DNA of 64,000 nucleotides from JAWWOW01 sp033851265 (GTDB lineage Bacteria; Actinomycetota; Actinomycetes; JAWWOW01), in contig JAWWOW010000004.1 in assembly GCA_033851265.1 (NCBI GenBank), positions 310,001 to 374,000 on the forward strand, given 5' to 3'. The notes below the pieces were generated by a model. It had not been told where the DNA came from. It saw nothing but the letters and a program-made list of their open reading frames with translations, and did no database searches. The position numbers and the translations under genes were made by a program. This document shows positions 35,295-43,761 of this stretch, piece by piece (position 1 is the first letter of the stretch; each line of letters starts with the position of its first letter).

Positions 35295-36833
35295 ATGCGG
35301 ACCGTTGTCGTCACCGGTGACCCGCTGACGGTTGAGGATGTCGTGGACGTCGCGCGCGGAGACGCAAATGCGGTGCTCAGCGACGACGTCGCTGCGCGGA
35401 TGGAACCGAGTCGCCGGGTTGTCGCCCAGGCCGTTGATGGTGATGCGGTTGTCTACGGCGTCACCACCGGTTTCGGTGCGCTGGCCGACACCAGTGTCGG
35501 CAGCGAACAGCTCGCTCAGATGCAGTTGTCCCTCATCCGGTCGCACGCGGCCGCTGTTGGCGACCCGCTGCCGGACGAACACGTCCGCGGACTGCTCCTG
35601 CTGCGCGCACGCACGTTGGCGGCCGGCTACTCCGGAGTGCGTGTCGACCTGCCAACGCAGCTACTCAGCTTGCTCGGCCATGGGCTGATGCCTGTCATAC
35701 CCGAGCGCGGATCGGTGGGAGCGTCGGGTGACCTCGCCCAACTGGCGCATCTGGCGCTGCCACTGGTTGGTGAAGGTCGGCTCCGTCAGCAGGGCAGCGC
35801 GGATCTCACCGGTCAGCCCGCGCCGATCCTGCTCGACCGCGCCGGCATCGCCCCCCTGACGCTGGCACCGAAGGAAGGGCTGTCGCTGCTCAACGGCACG
35901 GAGCCGATGCAGGTGTTGTTGGCGCTATCGGTCGTCGACGCCGAGCTGCTCGTGCGCGCAGCTGATGTCGCATGCGCACTCTCGGTCGAATGTCTGCTCG
36001 GCACGGACCGGACGTACGACGAACGCGTGCAGGCATTGCGGCCCCATCCAGGGCAGCGAGCAAGCGCGGCCAACCTGCGGACGCTGCTGGCCGGGTCACC
36101 GCTGCTGGCATCGCACCGCGACTCGCACCACGCCGTCCAAGACGCGTACTGCCTGCGGTGCGCACCCCAGGTGCACGGAGCGGTGCGCGACGTCCTGACC
36201 CATGTTCGCCGGGTCCTGGAGACCGAGCTGGGGTCGGTCGTCGACAATCCCGTCGTCATCGACGGCGACGTGTTGACCACGGGCAACTTCCACGGCGAGC
36301 CACTCGCGTTCGCCGCCGACATGCTGGCGATCGCGCTCGCCGAGATCGGGTCGATCTCGGAGCGCCGCGTCGACCGCATGCTCGACCCGGCTTTCTCGCG
36401 TGGACTTCCGCCGTTCCTCGCGCCCGACGCCGGTGTGAACTCCGGCTACATGCTGGCGCAGTACACCGCTGCCTCGATCGTGAGCGAAAACAAGGTGCTG
36501 ACGCATCCGGCTTCGGTCGACACGATTCCCACGTCGGGCAACCAAGAGGACCACGTGTCGATGGGCTGGGGTGCGGTGCGGAAACTCCGTGACGTCGTCG
36601 CCGGCATCAGGTCGGTGCTCGCCGTCGAGCTCGTCTGCGCCGCGCAGGCGATCGACCTGCGCGCAGACATCGCGGGACCGGCTGCCGCGACCGCCGCAGT
36701 GCACAACCGCTTGCGGGCCGATGTACCGTGGATGGACGTTGATCGAGAGGTCGCCTCACAGCTTGCCGCCGCTGACAGGTTGCTGCCCGACCTCGTCGCT
36801 GCTGCCGAGTCCGTTGCGGGGCCGCTGTTGTGA
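35295..36833 (+). CDS. hutH: histidine ammonia-lyase
   Basis: 512 aa from ATG 35295. A much longer frame upstream is a shadow of the arginase-family gene. Removes ammonia from L-histidine to give urocanate. The MIO-forming tripeptide A143-S144-G145 lies in ERGSVGASGDLAQLAH; the Tyr of VYGVTTGFG, the NGTEPMQ motif, GNFHGEPLAFAADM and SGNQEDHVSMG are all present. Its stop overlaps the pabB GTG (GTGA). Confidence 0.97.
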   Translation: MRTVVVTGDPLTVEDVVDVARGDANAVLSDDVAARMEPSRRVVAQAVDGDAVVYGVTTGFGALADTSVGSEQLAQMQLSLIRSHAAAVGDPLPDEHVRGLLLLRARTLAAGYSGVRVDLPTQLLSLLGHGLMPVIPERGSVGASGDLAQLAHLALPLVGEGRLRQQGSADLTGQPAPILLDRAGIAPLTLAPKEGLSLLNGTEPMQVLLALSVVDAELLVRAADVACALSVECLLGTDRTYDERVQALRPHPGQRASAANLRTLLAGSPLLASHRDSHHAVQDAYCLRCAPQVHGAVRDVLTHVRRVLETELGSVVDNPVVIDGDVLTTGNFHGEPLAFAADMLAIALAEIGSISERRVDRMLDPAFSRGLPPFLAPDAGVNSGYMLAQYTAASIVSENKVLTHPASVDTIPTSGNQEDHVSMGWGAVRKLRDVVAGIRSVLAVELVCAAQAIDLRADIAGPAAATAAVHNRLRADVPWMDVDREVASQLAAADRLLPDLVAAAESVAGPLL

Positions 36834-37825
36834 ACGATGACGCCGTCGCCATCTTCGACGGTCGTACGGCGATCGGCGTCGTTGACGTGACGAGCGATCT
36901 CGCGGCGTTGGACACCACCGGCTTGTGGGCCGTGGTCATGACGTTCGAGGGCAAGGTGACGTGTGCGCGATTCGGCACGGTCGTGACCGGCGCTCGTGAC
37001 ACTGGCATGTGGCGCGGCCCGCGACGTGACGAATGGACGAGCAGCATCGACGAGGCGGCGTACATCGCACTCGTAGAGCGCATCCGGGAAGAGATCGCGG
37101 CCGGCGAGGTCTACCAGGTGAATCTCTGCCGCGTCCTCTCCGCCCCGCTTCCGGGCCGCCCAGACCTGCGGCCGCTTGGCGCCGCTCTGGCGCGCGGTAA
37201 TCCGGCGCCGTACGCCGCCACAGTGCACCTGCCCGCGCAGGGTGTCTCCGTCGCATGTGCGACACCGGAGCGTTTCCTGCGACGGGATGGCGACATCGTG
37301 ACCAGCGATCCCATCAAGGGCACGGCCACGTCCGCGGATGCGTTGCTGCCGAAGGACTACGCCGAGAATGTGATGATCGTGGACCTCGTCCGCAACGACC
37401 TGTCGCGCGTCGCCGAAGTCGGCTCAGTGACCGTGCCGCGGCTGTGTGAGATCGAGGAGCATCCGGGCTTGGTTCATCTGGTCTCACGCATCGAGGCTCG
37501 GCTGCGACCCGGCATCGGTTGGGCGGAGCTGATCGAGGTGACATTCCCGCCGGGCTCGGTGACCGGTGCGCCCAAGTCCTCAGCCGTTCGACTCATCTCC
37601 GAACTCGAGCCGGTGCCGCGTGACGTGTATTGCGGCGTGGTCGGCTGGGTCGATGCCGACGCGCGGATGGGCGTCCTCGGTCTCGCGATCCGAACGTTCT
37701 GGGCAGAGGAGGAGCAGCTGCACTTCGGCACCGGTGCGGGCATCACCTGGGGCTCGGACCCCGCCGCTGAATGGGCGGAGACCGAGTTGAAGGCATCCCG
37801 ACTGTTGACGGTGGCGTCGGCATGA
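36830..37825 (+). CDS. pabB: chorismate-binding enzyme, aminodeoxychorismate synthase component I
   Basis: 331 aa, GTG start on the hutH stop. The chorismate-binding domain is complete: AAGEVYQVNLCR, ACATPERFLR, S-D-P161-I-K163-G-T165, VMIVDLVRNDLSRV, EEHPGLVHLVS, and the terminal TFPPGSVTGAPK with FGTGAGITWGSDP. PIKGT with Lys is the PabB form. The N-terminal region is shorter than in E. coli PabB. It would amidate chorismate for p-aminobenzoate; no PabA is in the window. Confidence 0.9.
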   Translation: MNDDAVAIFDGRTAIGVVDVTSDLAALDTTGLWAVVMTFEGKVTCARFGTVVTGARDTGMWRGPRRDEWTSSIDEAAYIALVERIREEIAAGEVYQVNLCRVLSAPLPGRPDLRPLGAALARGNPAPYAATVHLPAQGVSVACATPERFLRRDGDIVTSDPIKGTATSADALLPKDYAENVMIVDLVRNDLSRVAEVGSVTVPRLCEIEEHPGLVHLVSRIEARLRPGIGWAELIEVTFPPGSVTGAPKSSAVRLISELEPVPRDVYCGVVGWVDADARMGVLGLAIRTFWAEEEQLHFGTGAGITWGSDPAAEWAETELKASRLLTVASA

Positions 37826-38646
37826 AGGTGTGGGTCGACACGCATCTTCGCGACGAGAACGAAGCCCACGTCTCCGTCTTCGATCACGGCTTCACCGTCG
37901 GCGACGGAGTGTTCGAGACCGCCAAGGTTGTGCACGGCATCCCCTTCGCGATTACGCGGCACCTCGAGCGACTTGTGCGGTCGGCGCACGGCCTTGGCCT
38001 CCACGTCGACCCGATGCAGGTCCGCGTTGCCGTCACCGAGGTGCTCGCCGAGAACGAGACTTTGCCGCTTGCCCGCCTGCGCATCACCGTGACCGGCGGT
38101 CACGCACCGCTCGGCTCCGACCGCGGAGACGCGCATCCGACGTTGATCGTTGCGATCGCCCCGGGCAAGGAGTGGCCGCCCACAGCCGACGTCGCGGTCG
38201 TGCCCTGGGTGCGCAATGAGCGAGCCGCCACCGCGGGTCTCAAGACGACGTCGTACGCCGACAATGTGGTTGCACTTGAGCACGCACACAACGACGGAGC
38301 GACGGAGGCAATGTTCGGAAACACCATCGGCAACCTTTGCGAAGGCACGGGCACCAACGTGTTCCTTGCTGTCGACGGTCACCTCGTGACCCCGCCGCTG
38401 TCGTCAGGTTGCCTTCCCGGAGTGACCCGCGCGCTGCTGCTCGAATGGCTCGGTGACGTTGACGAGGTCGACGTACCGCTGACCGCTCTCCGCAACGCCG
38501 CCGAAGCTTTCTTGACCTCGTCGACGCGAGACATCCAGCCGATTCGCGCCGTCGACGGGCAGATCTTGGCCACCGCACCGGGTCCGCTCACGCAGCGCGC
38601 CATGGACGTCTGGAAACAACGCGAGGCCGACAACCCCGACCCGTGA
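37822..38646 (+). CDS. pabC: class IV PLP aminotransferase, probable 4-amino-4-deoxychorismate lyase
   Basis: 274 aa from ATG 37822, overlapping the pabB stop (ATGA). Fold type IV marks: FDHGFTVGDGVFETAKV at the start, PLP lysine K141 in TAGLKTTSYADNVVAL, and NLCEGTGTNVFLAVDG. Splits aminodeoxychorismate to p-aminobenzoate and pyruvate for folate. A D- or branched-chain aminotransferase role cannot be excluded by sequence, but coupling to pabB favours PabC. Confidence 0.88.
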   Translation: MKVWVDTHLRDENEAHVSVFDHGFTVGDGVFETAKVVHGIPFAITRHLERLVRSAHGLGLHVDPMQVRVAVTEVLAENETLPLARLRITVTGGHAPLGSDRGDAHPTLIVAIAPGKEWPPTADVAVVPWVRNERAATAGLKTTSYADNVVALEHAHNDGATEAMFGNTIGNLCEGTGTNVFLAVDGHLVTPPLSSGCLPGVTRALLLEWLGDVDEVDVPLTALRNAAEAFLTSSTRDIQPIRAVDGQILATAPGPLTQRAMDVWKQREADNPDP

Positions 38647-38669
38647 CGTGCGGTGGCACGATGGAGCGC

Positions 38670-40361
38670 ATGCACGGAGCAAGGGTGGTCCGGGCGCCTC
38701 GAGGACCTGAGCGGACGGCGCAGACGTGGGGTGCCGAGGCGGCATCGCGAATGTTGCAGAACAACCTCGACCCCGAGGTGGCCGAGCGGCCCGATGACCT
38801 CGTCGTGTACGGCGGCAACGGCAAGGCCGCCCGCGACTGGCGGTGCTTCGATGCGATCGTCGAAACGCTGCGCACAATGGGACCGGAAGACACGCTGCTC
38901 GTGCAATCCGGCAAACCAGTGGGCGTCATGCGCACGCACGAGATGGCGCCGCGCGTGCTCATCAGCAACTCCATGCTCGTGCCGCGATGGGCGACGCCCG
39001 AGCATTTCCGGGAGCTAGAGGACCTCGGCCTCACGATGTACGGCCAGATGACCGCGGGGTCCTGGATCTACATCGGGACGCAGGGAATCCTGCAAGGCAC
39101 ATTCCTGACCTTCGGTGAGTGCGCGCGCAAGCACTTCGGCGACAGCGGCGGCACCCTGCAGGGCAAGCGCGTCCTTACGGCGGGTCTTGGCGGCATGGGA
39201 GGGGCGCAACCCCTGGCCGTAACAGGCAACGGTGGCGTCGCGCTCTGCATCGAGGTCGACCCGGCGCGAGCGGAGCGCCGGCGTGACCACGGCTATCTCG
39301 ATGAGATCGCAGACTCCCTCGACGACGGTGTTGCGCGCGTCGATGCCGCGGCCGCCGCGGGTCGCGCTCTCTCGGTAGCGGTTGTCGCCAATGCCGCGGA
39401 CGCATTGCCCGAGCTGGTGCGTCGCGGCTGGACACCGGACGTGGTCACCGACCAGACAAGTGCACACGACGCGCTCCATGGTTATGTGCCGAATGGCCTG
39501 ACACTCGATGAGGCGCTCGAACTGCGGCGTACCAAGCCCAGCGAGTATGTCGACCGCGCCCGCGCCGCAATGGCGGAGCACTGCAGCGCCATCGTCGACA
39601 TGCAGAAAGCGGGAGCGGTCGCCTTCGACTACGGCAACGGCCTGCGCGGGCAGGCACAGGACGCCGGGTTTGCCGACGCATTCGCCTACCAGGGATTCGT
39701 CCCGGCGTACATCCGGCCGTTGTTCACCCGGGGGAGCGGTCCGTTCCGCTGGGCCTGCCTGTCCGGTGACGCGGAGGATCTGGCCGCGACGGATCGCGCA
39801 GTACTCGACGCGTTTCCCCATGACGAGGCGCTGCATCGCTGGATGGCGTTCGCGAGAGAGCACGTGCGGGGTGAGGGTCTACCGGCTCGAATCTGCTGGC
39901 TCGGGTACGGCGAGCGCCACGTCGCGGGCCAGGCCTTCGATGACCTAGTCGCGCGCGGTGTGGTGCGCGCACCGGTGGTCATTGGCCGCGACCATCTCGA
40001 CGCGGGCTCGGTCGCAAGCCCCGAACGCGAGACCGAGGCCATGCGTGACGGGTCCGATGCGATTGCCGACTGGCCGATATTGAACGCGCTGCTCAACACG
40101 GCATCGGGTGCATCGTGGGTCTCGGTGCACCACGGCGGTGGGGTCGGCATCGGTAAGTCAATCCACGCCGGTGTCGTTGTTGTCGCCGAAGGCACTCCCG
40201 AATCACGAGCACGACTGGAGCGAGTGCTCACAAACGACCCGGGCACCGGCGTGATCCGGCACGCCGACGCAGGCTACGAGACCGCCTTGGACACCGCCCG
40301 TGACGTCGGCGTGCGGATGCCCCTCGAGCCCGGGACCCATGGCCCGCTGTGGGAGTCCTGA
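38670..40361 (+). CDS. hutU: urocanate hydratase
   Basis: 563 aa from ATG 38670, chosen because HutU proteins start close to a VRAPRG segment; ATG 38661 and GTG 38643 are in frame too. Converts urocanate to imidazolone propionate with tightly bound NAD. Signature pieces: MLQNNLDPEVAERP, VVYGGNGKAARDW, TAGLGGMGGAQPLAVT (nucleotide loop), FDYGNGLRGQA and SVHHGGGVGIG. It starts 23 bp after pabC. The last 88 bp are overlapped on the other strand by the metallo-beta-lactamase/rhodanese gene. Confidence 0.96.
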   Translation: MHGARVVRAPRGPERTAQTWGAEAASRMLQNNLDPEVAERPDDLVVYGGNGKAARDWRCFDAIVETLRTMGPEDTLLVQSGKPVGVMRTHEMAPRVLISNSMLVPRWATPEHFRELEDLGLTMYGQMTAGSWIYIGTQGILQGTFLTFGECARKHFGDSGGTLQGKRVLTAGLGGMGGAQPLAVTGNGGVALCIEVDPARAERRRDHGYLDEIADSLDDGVARVDAAAAAGRALSVAVVANAADALPELVRRGWTPDVVTDQTSAHDALHGYVPNGLTLDEALELRRTKPSEYVDRARAAMAEHCSAIVDMQKAGAVAFDYGNGLRGQAQDAGFADAFAYQGFVPAYIRPLFTRGSGPFRWACLSGDAEDLAATDRAVLDAFPHDEALHRWMAFAREHVRGEGLPARICWLGYGERHVAGQAFDDLVARGVVRAPVVIGRDHLDAGSVASPERETEAMRDGSDAIADWPILNALLNTASGASWVSVHHGGGVGIGKSIHAGVVVVAEGTPESRARLERVLTNDPGTGVIRHADAGYETALDTARDVGVRMPLEPGTHGPLWES

Positions 40362-41746
40362 GCAGGTACGACGACGAGACCGGCCTTTGCCGCCGACGCG
40401 AACTGGTCGTCGATGAGCACGATGCCGTGCCCGGCTTGCTCGAGGATCGAGGCCGCAGCGCTGGCACGGAACCCGCTGCCGCAGTAGACCCAGATCTCCG
40501 CAGCGCCGCGCGTTGGCAGCTCACCGATGCGGTCGAGAAGCTCGGGTAATGGGACGTTGAGGGCGCCGTCGACGTGGCCGTCGGCCCATTCGCCGCGATT
40601 GCGTACGTCGAGCACGGCGACGTCGTGGGTCTCGCGTTCGCTGGCCAGGGCGGAGAAATCGGTCACCGGAAACGCCCGCGTCTCGATCTGCGGGCCGACC
40701 CAGTCGGCCGGCCGGCCGTAAGCGGCGCCGGCGATGTTCTCGACACCAACGACCGCGAGTTGTCGGTGAATACGCGCGACTTGGTCCTCGTCATCACCGA
40801 GGAGTGTCACGGGTGCACCCCACGGCAACATCCAGGTGAGGTAGACGCTCACGTTGCCGCCGGCGTCAAAGCTGAGTGTGCCGGGCACGTGGCCCGCGGC
40901 GAACACTCGGCGTTGTCGCAGGTCGACGACCCATTCGCCCGCGTCAATCCGGGCAAGCACCTCGTCGCTACTCAGGCGACGGGGCGGGGACAGATCGATC
41001 GGTGCCGGCCCGGCCGCGTTCGTGTGTGGCACGTGGGCGTAGTAGGAGGGGTAGGCGTCGTACCCGCGCATGAGCTGCTCCACGAACTCCTCCAGTGATG
41101 AGGTCAGCGCGCTGTTACATCGGATCTCGCCACCGACGGTCGACGAACCGCGGGTCGATGCGGGTGCGGCGGAGCAGAAGGACCCGAAACCATGCGTGGG
41201 CATGACAGCGGTCTCGAGCGGCAGCCCGGCAGCGAGGCGATGCACCGAACGCCACTGCAGTTCAGACAGTGACTGGGTCAAAGCACTGTCCACCAGATCA
41301 GTCCGGCCGACAGAGCCGTGGAGGAGCGAACCACCGGTGAACACCGCTTTCGGGCCGTTGCGGTCCTCCAAGACATACGACATGTGGTGGGCAGTGTGTC
41401 CCGGTGTGTGGATCGCGCGAATCGTCAACTGGCCAACGGCGAACGTCGTGCCATCGGTGACTGGGACGTACTCGAACGCGGGATCGGGTGTGCCGGGAGG
41501 GACGGCGTAGACGGCGGCGGTCTCCCGCGCGAGCTGCAAGCCGCCGGAGATGTAGTCGGCATGCCGGTGCGTCTCGAGGACTAGCTGTGGTTTGGCGCCG
41601 TGCGCTTCGAGCACTGCGTGGATGCGGTCGATGTCGCGTGGGGGATCGACAACGATGGCGGTCCGGACCGACCGCTCGCCGACGTCGTCGATGACCACGT
41701 AACTGCGGTTGCCGAGCCAGGGCGTCTCCAACGTGACGATCTGCAT
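40274..41746 (-). CDS. metallo-beta-lactamase fold/rhodanese fusion (persulfide dioxygenase-like)
   Basis: 490 aa from ATG 41746. N-terminal metallo-hydrolase domain (1-230) with H60-R-H62-A-D64 in VLETHRHADYISGG, HTPGHTAHH, and a later Cys-containing GFGSFCS. Two rhodanese domains follow: one at about 270-370 without a catalytic Cys, one at about 385-470 with C422 in IWVYCGSGFRAS. Proteins of this layout oxidise glutathione- or thiol-persulfides to sulfite and pass sulfane sulfur. The last 29 residues extend over the 3' end of hutU and look unlike a conserved domain. Divergent from the selenium-binding-like gene. Confidence 0.88.
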   Translation of the reverse strand: MQIVTLETPWLGNRSYVVIDDVGERSVRTAIVVDPPRDIDRIHAVLEAHGAKPQLVLETHRHADYISGGLQLARETAAVYAVPPGTPDPAFEYVPVTDGTTFAVGQLTIRAIHTPGHTAHHMSYVLEDRNGPKAVFTGGSLLHGSVGRTDLVDSALTQSLSELQWRSVHRLAAGLPLETAVMPTHGFGSFCSAAPASTRGSSTVGGEIRCNSALTSSLEEFVEQLMRGYDAYPSYYAHVPHTNAAGPAPIDLSPPRRLSSDEVLARIDAGEWVVDLRQRRVFAAGHVPGTLSFDAGGNVSVYLTWMLPWGAPVTLLGDDEDQVARIHRQLAVVGVENIAGAAYGRPADWVGPQIETRAFPVTDFSALASERETHDVAVLDVRNRGEWADGHVDGALNVPLPELLDRIGELPTRGAAEIWVYCGSGFRASAAASILEQAGHGIVLIDDQFASAAKAGLVVVPAQDSHSGPWVPGSRGIRTPTSRAVSKAVS

Positions 41747-41786
41747 CCGCGTACCCCCGTTGCTCGGTGGTGCAAACAACACTAAC

Positions 41787-41816
41787 TTGACCGAACCAGT
41801 CCAGTATGACTACTTT
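41787..41816 (+). promoter_or_regulatory. candidate sigma-70-type promoter for the selenium-binding-like gene
   Basis: TTGACC (41787-41792), an 18-base spacer and TACTTT (41811-41816), about 98 bp before the ATG at 41914. The stretch 41771-41825 is clearly more AT-rich than its surroundings, and it lies between divergent genes, so it may serve both. Confidence 0.45.
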
Positions 41817-41913
41817 ACGCAAACCAACGCAAGGCCCGCACCACGGGGGAGTCCGACGGAACGGCTTACCCGCACTGCAAGGCGGGAGCGACCGCCGAGA
41901 TTGGGGAGGATGC

Positions 41914-43755
41914 ATGTCCGAACACGTCCTGCAACGCCCGAAGCGCACATTGCCGCTCGGGCTTGCGCTGCTTCTCGCTGTCGGCCTGATCGTTGCGGCA
42001 GGTGTGCACACCACCGCCAACGCTTCTGTGCAGATCGTGACGTCCGCCATCAAGGGCAGTGACGGCAAGAGCTACTGGGTCAAGAACCACCTGGTCAAAG
42101 ACTCAGCCAAGCAACTGACAACGGCGGCGGGTACGCCGAAGCACCACGAGTACCTCTTGGTCTGGGCGGGCGACCAGAACGTCGCCGACACGACGGGCGC
42201 CGACATTCAGCGGACACCGATTGCTGTGAACCCGATCAAGACCCTCAACGAGGACGCGGTCGATGACCCGCCCGCGGCAGACTTCCTTGCCGTTATCGAC
42301 GCGGACAAGACCTCGCCGACCTATGGCAAGGTCGTCAACACGGCGACCGTTGGCCCCCTCGTCGAGAACGAGCCGCATCACATGCAGTACGTGTGGCACA
42401 AGGGCGACAAGATCTTCGCCGGCGGTCTGTTCAGCAGCGCGACCTACGTCTTCGACGTGTCGAAGCTGCCGCAGCTGTCGCTGTCGGGAATCGCGCTGCC
42501 GCAGGACACCAAGTGCGGCTCGATCCCGGACGCTTACTGGACGCTGCCGGACGGTACGGCGTACGCGACCTACATGGGCGGTCCGGTCGTGCCGGGTCCA
42601 TGCAGGTACTCCGACGGAAGTGTGCGCCTCGGAAACGGGTACGGCGGCTCCCCGGGCGAGATCATCCGCTTCGACGGAGCCGGCAAGGTGCTCTCGGAGA
42701 TGCCGGCGGCGAGTGCCGCGTCGGAAAGTCCCGCGCTGTGCCCGAACTACCCGGCCATTCCGGGGCAGGCAACGTGTGCGAACCCGCACGGTATCCAGGC
42801 GAGGTCTGACCTCAAGCGTCTCGTCACCAGCGACTATGCCGAGCCGCGCAACATCGTGCTCGACCCGGTCAAGCCGCAGGACAACTTGTTGTTCCGCCAG
42901 ACGGTTCGCATCTTCGACATCAGCAACGTGAACCGTCCGAAGCTCGTGTCTGTCTCCAAGATGCCTGACGGTCCGCGCACCGAGCGCAACCCCGGGCACA
43001 ACGAGCCGACCGGCATCATGGAGACGACCGTCACGAACCTGCCGGCGCACAAGGGCGCGTTCGCCGAGTCGATGTGTGGTGGCGTCATCTACTACACACC
43101 GGACATCACGGCGAGCAAGCCGGTCTGGCGCGAGGTCTTCGATGACACAACCGCGTCCAAGGTCCTCAACCCGAACGTCATCGAAGGTGCCGGCTGCGAC
43201 GGTGGCGGCTGGCTGCAGACCACAGCCGATGACGGTTACCTGTACCACGCCGTGATCGGTCGGTCTCCCGGCTCGCTGTCGGCCGACGACTCAGGCGTTC
43301 CCAAGATGGTCTACGTCCTCAACATCAAGAAGCTTCTTGCCGCGGGGACCGCGACCACGTGCAGCGTGGACAAGATCACCGAGGTCTACAAGGGCGGTGC
43401 TGAAGCCGACTGCCCAACGGTGGCAAGCGTCTTGCCCGTCTCGGACGGCAGCACCGGTGGCCCGCACTGGGGTGCCATCGACAACTTCGTCAAGGCGAGC
43501 AACGGCACGTATGCCGAGACGAAGACCGTGAGCCGCATCGCGTTCTCGAACTACTTCGTGGCACGCACCGGCGTCAACGGCAACCACCAGGTCTGCATGG
43601 TCAATGTCAACCCGAAGACGCAGAAGCTCTCGATCGACCAGACATTCATCGACGAGAACGAAGGAACCCCCTGCGTCAACTTCAACCGCACCAATTGGCC
43701 GCACGGCAAGACAGGCAATGCCAAGCCGCACTCCGAGCTGTTCGTCGTTACGTAG
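41914..43755 (+). CDS. exported selenium-binding protein 56/methanethiol oxidase-like protein
   Basis: 613 aa from ATG 41914 after GGGGAGGA. An N-terminal signal or anchor helix (about 12-37) is followed by a large propeller. Family-type landmarks: HHEYLLVWAG (H77-H78), VENEPHHMQYVW (H155-H156), GSIPDAYW, CANPHGIQARSDLKRLVTSDY (split: CANPHGI with H292, then LKRLVTSDY), VRIFDISNVNRP and GHNEPTGIME (H362). Bacterial relatives are copper-dependent methanethiol oxidases giving formaldehyde, sulfide and peroxide; others have unknown roles. The following gene encodes a CopD-type protein 6 bp on, in keeping with a copper enzyme. Specificity is inference. Confidence 0.78.
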   Translation: MSEHVLQRPKRTLPLGLALLLAVGLIVAAGVHTTANASVQIVTSAIKGSDGKSYWVKNHLVKDSAKQLTTAAGTPKHHEYLLVWAGDQNVADTTGADIQRTPIAVNPIKTLNEDAVDDPPAADFLAVIDADKTSPTYGKVVNTATVGPLVENEPHHMQYVWHKGDKIFAGGLFSSATYVFDVSKLPQLSLSGIALPQDTKCGSIPDAYWTLPDGTAYATYMGGPVVPGPCRYSDGSVRLGNGYGGSPGEIIRFDGAGKVLSEMPAASAASESPALCPNYPAIPGQATCANPHGIQARSDLKRLVTSDYAEPRNIVLDPVKPQDNLLFRQTVRIFDISNVNRPKLVSVSKMPDGPRTERNPGHNEPTGIMETTVTNLPAHKGAFAESMCGGVIYYTPDITASKPVWREVFDDTTASKVLNPNVIEGAGCDGGGWLQTTADDGYLYHAVIGRSPGSLSADDSGVPKMVYVLNIKKLLAAGTATTCSVDKITEVYKGGAEADCPTVASVLPVSDGSTGGPHWGAIDNFVKASNGTYAETKTVSRIAFSNYFVARTGVNGNHQVCMVNVNPKTQKLSIDQTFIDENEGTPCVNFNRTNWPHGKTGNAKPHSELFVVT

Positions 43756-43761
43756 GGACGA

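Noticed and set aside
41557..41572. HRHADY instead of HxHxDH as a lost metal site in the metallo-beta-lactamase domain
   Set aside because: The Asp-Tyr form is common in this rhodanese-fused branch, so it is not evidence of inactivity.
42103..43248. 381-codon minus-strand frame opposite the selenium-binding-like gene
   Set aside because: Arg/Val/Asp-biased shadow, no motif.
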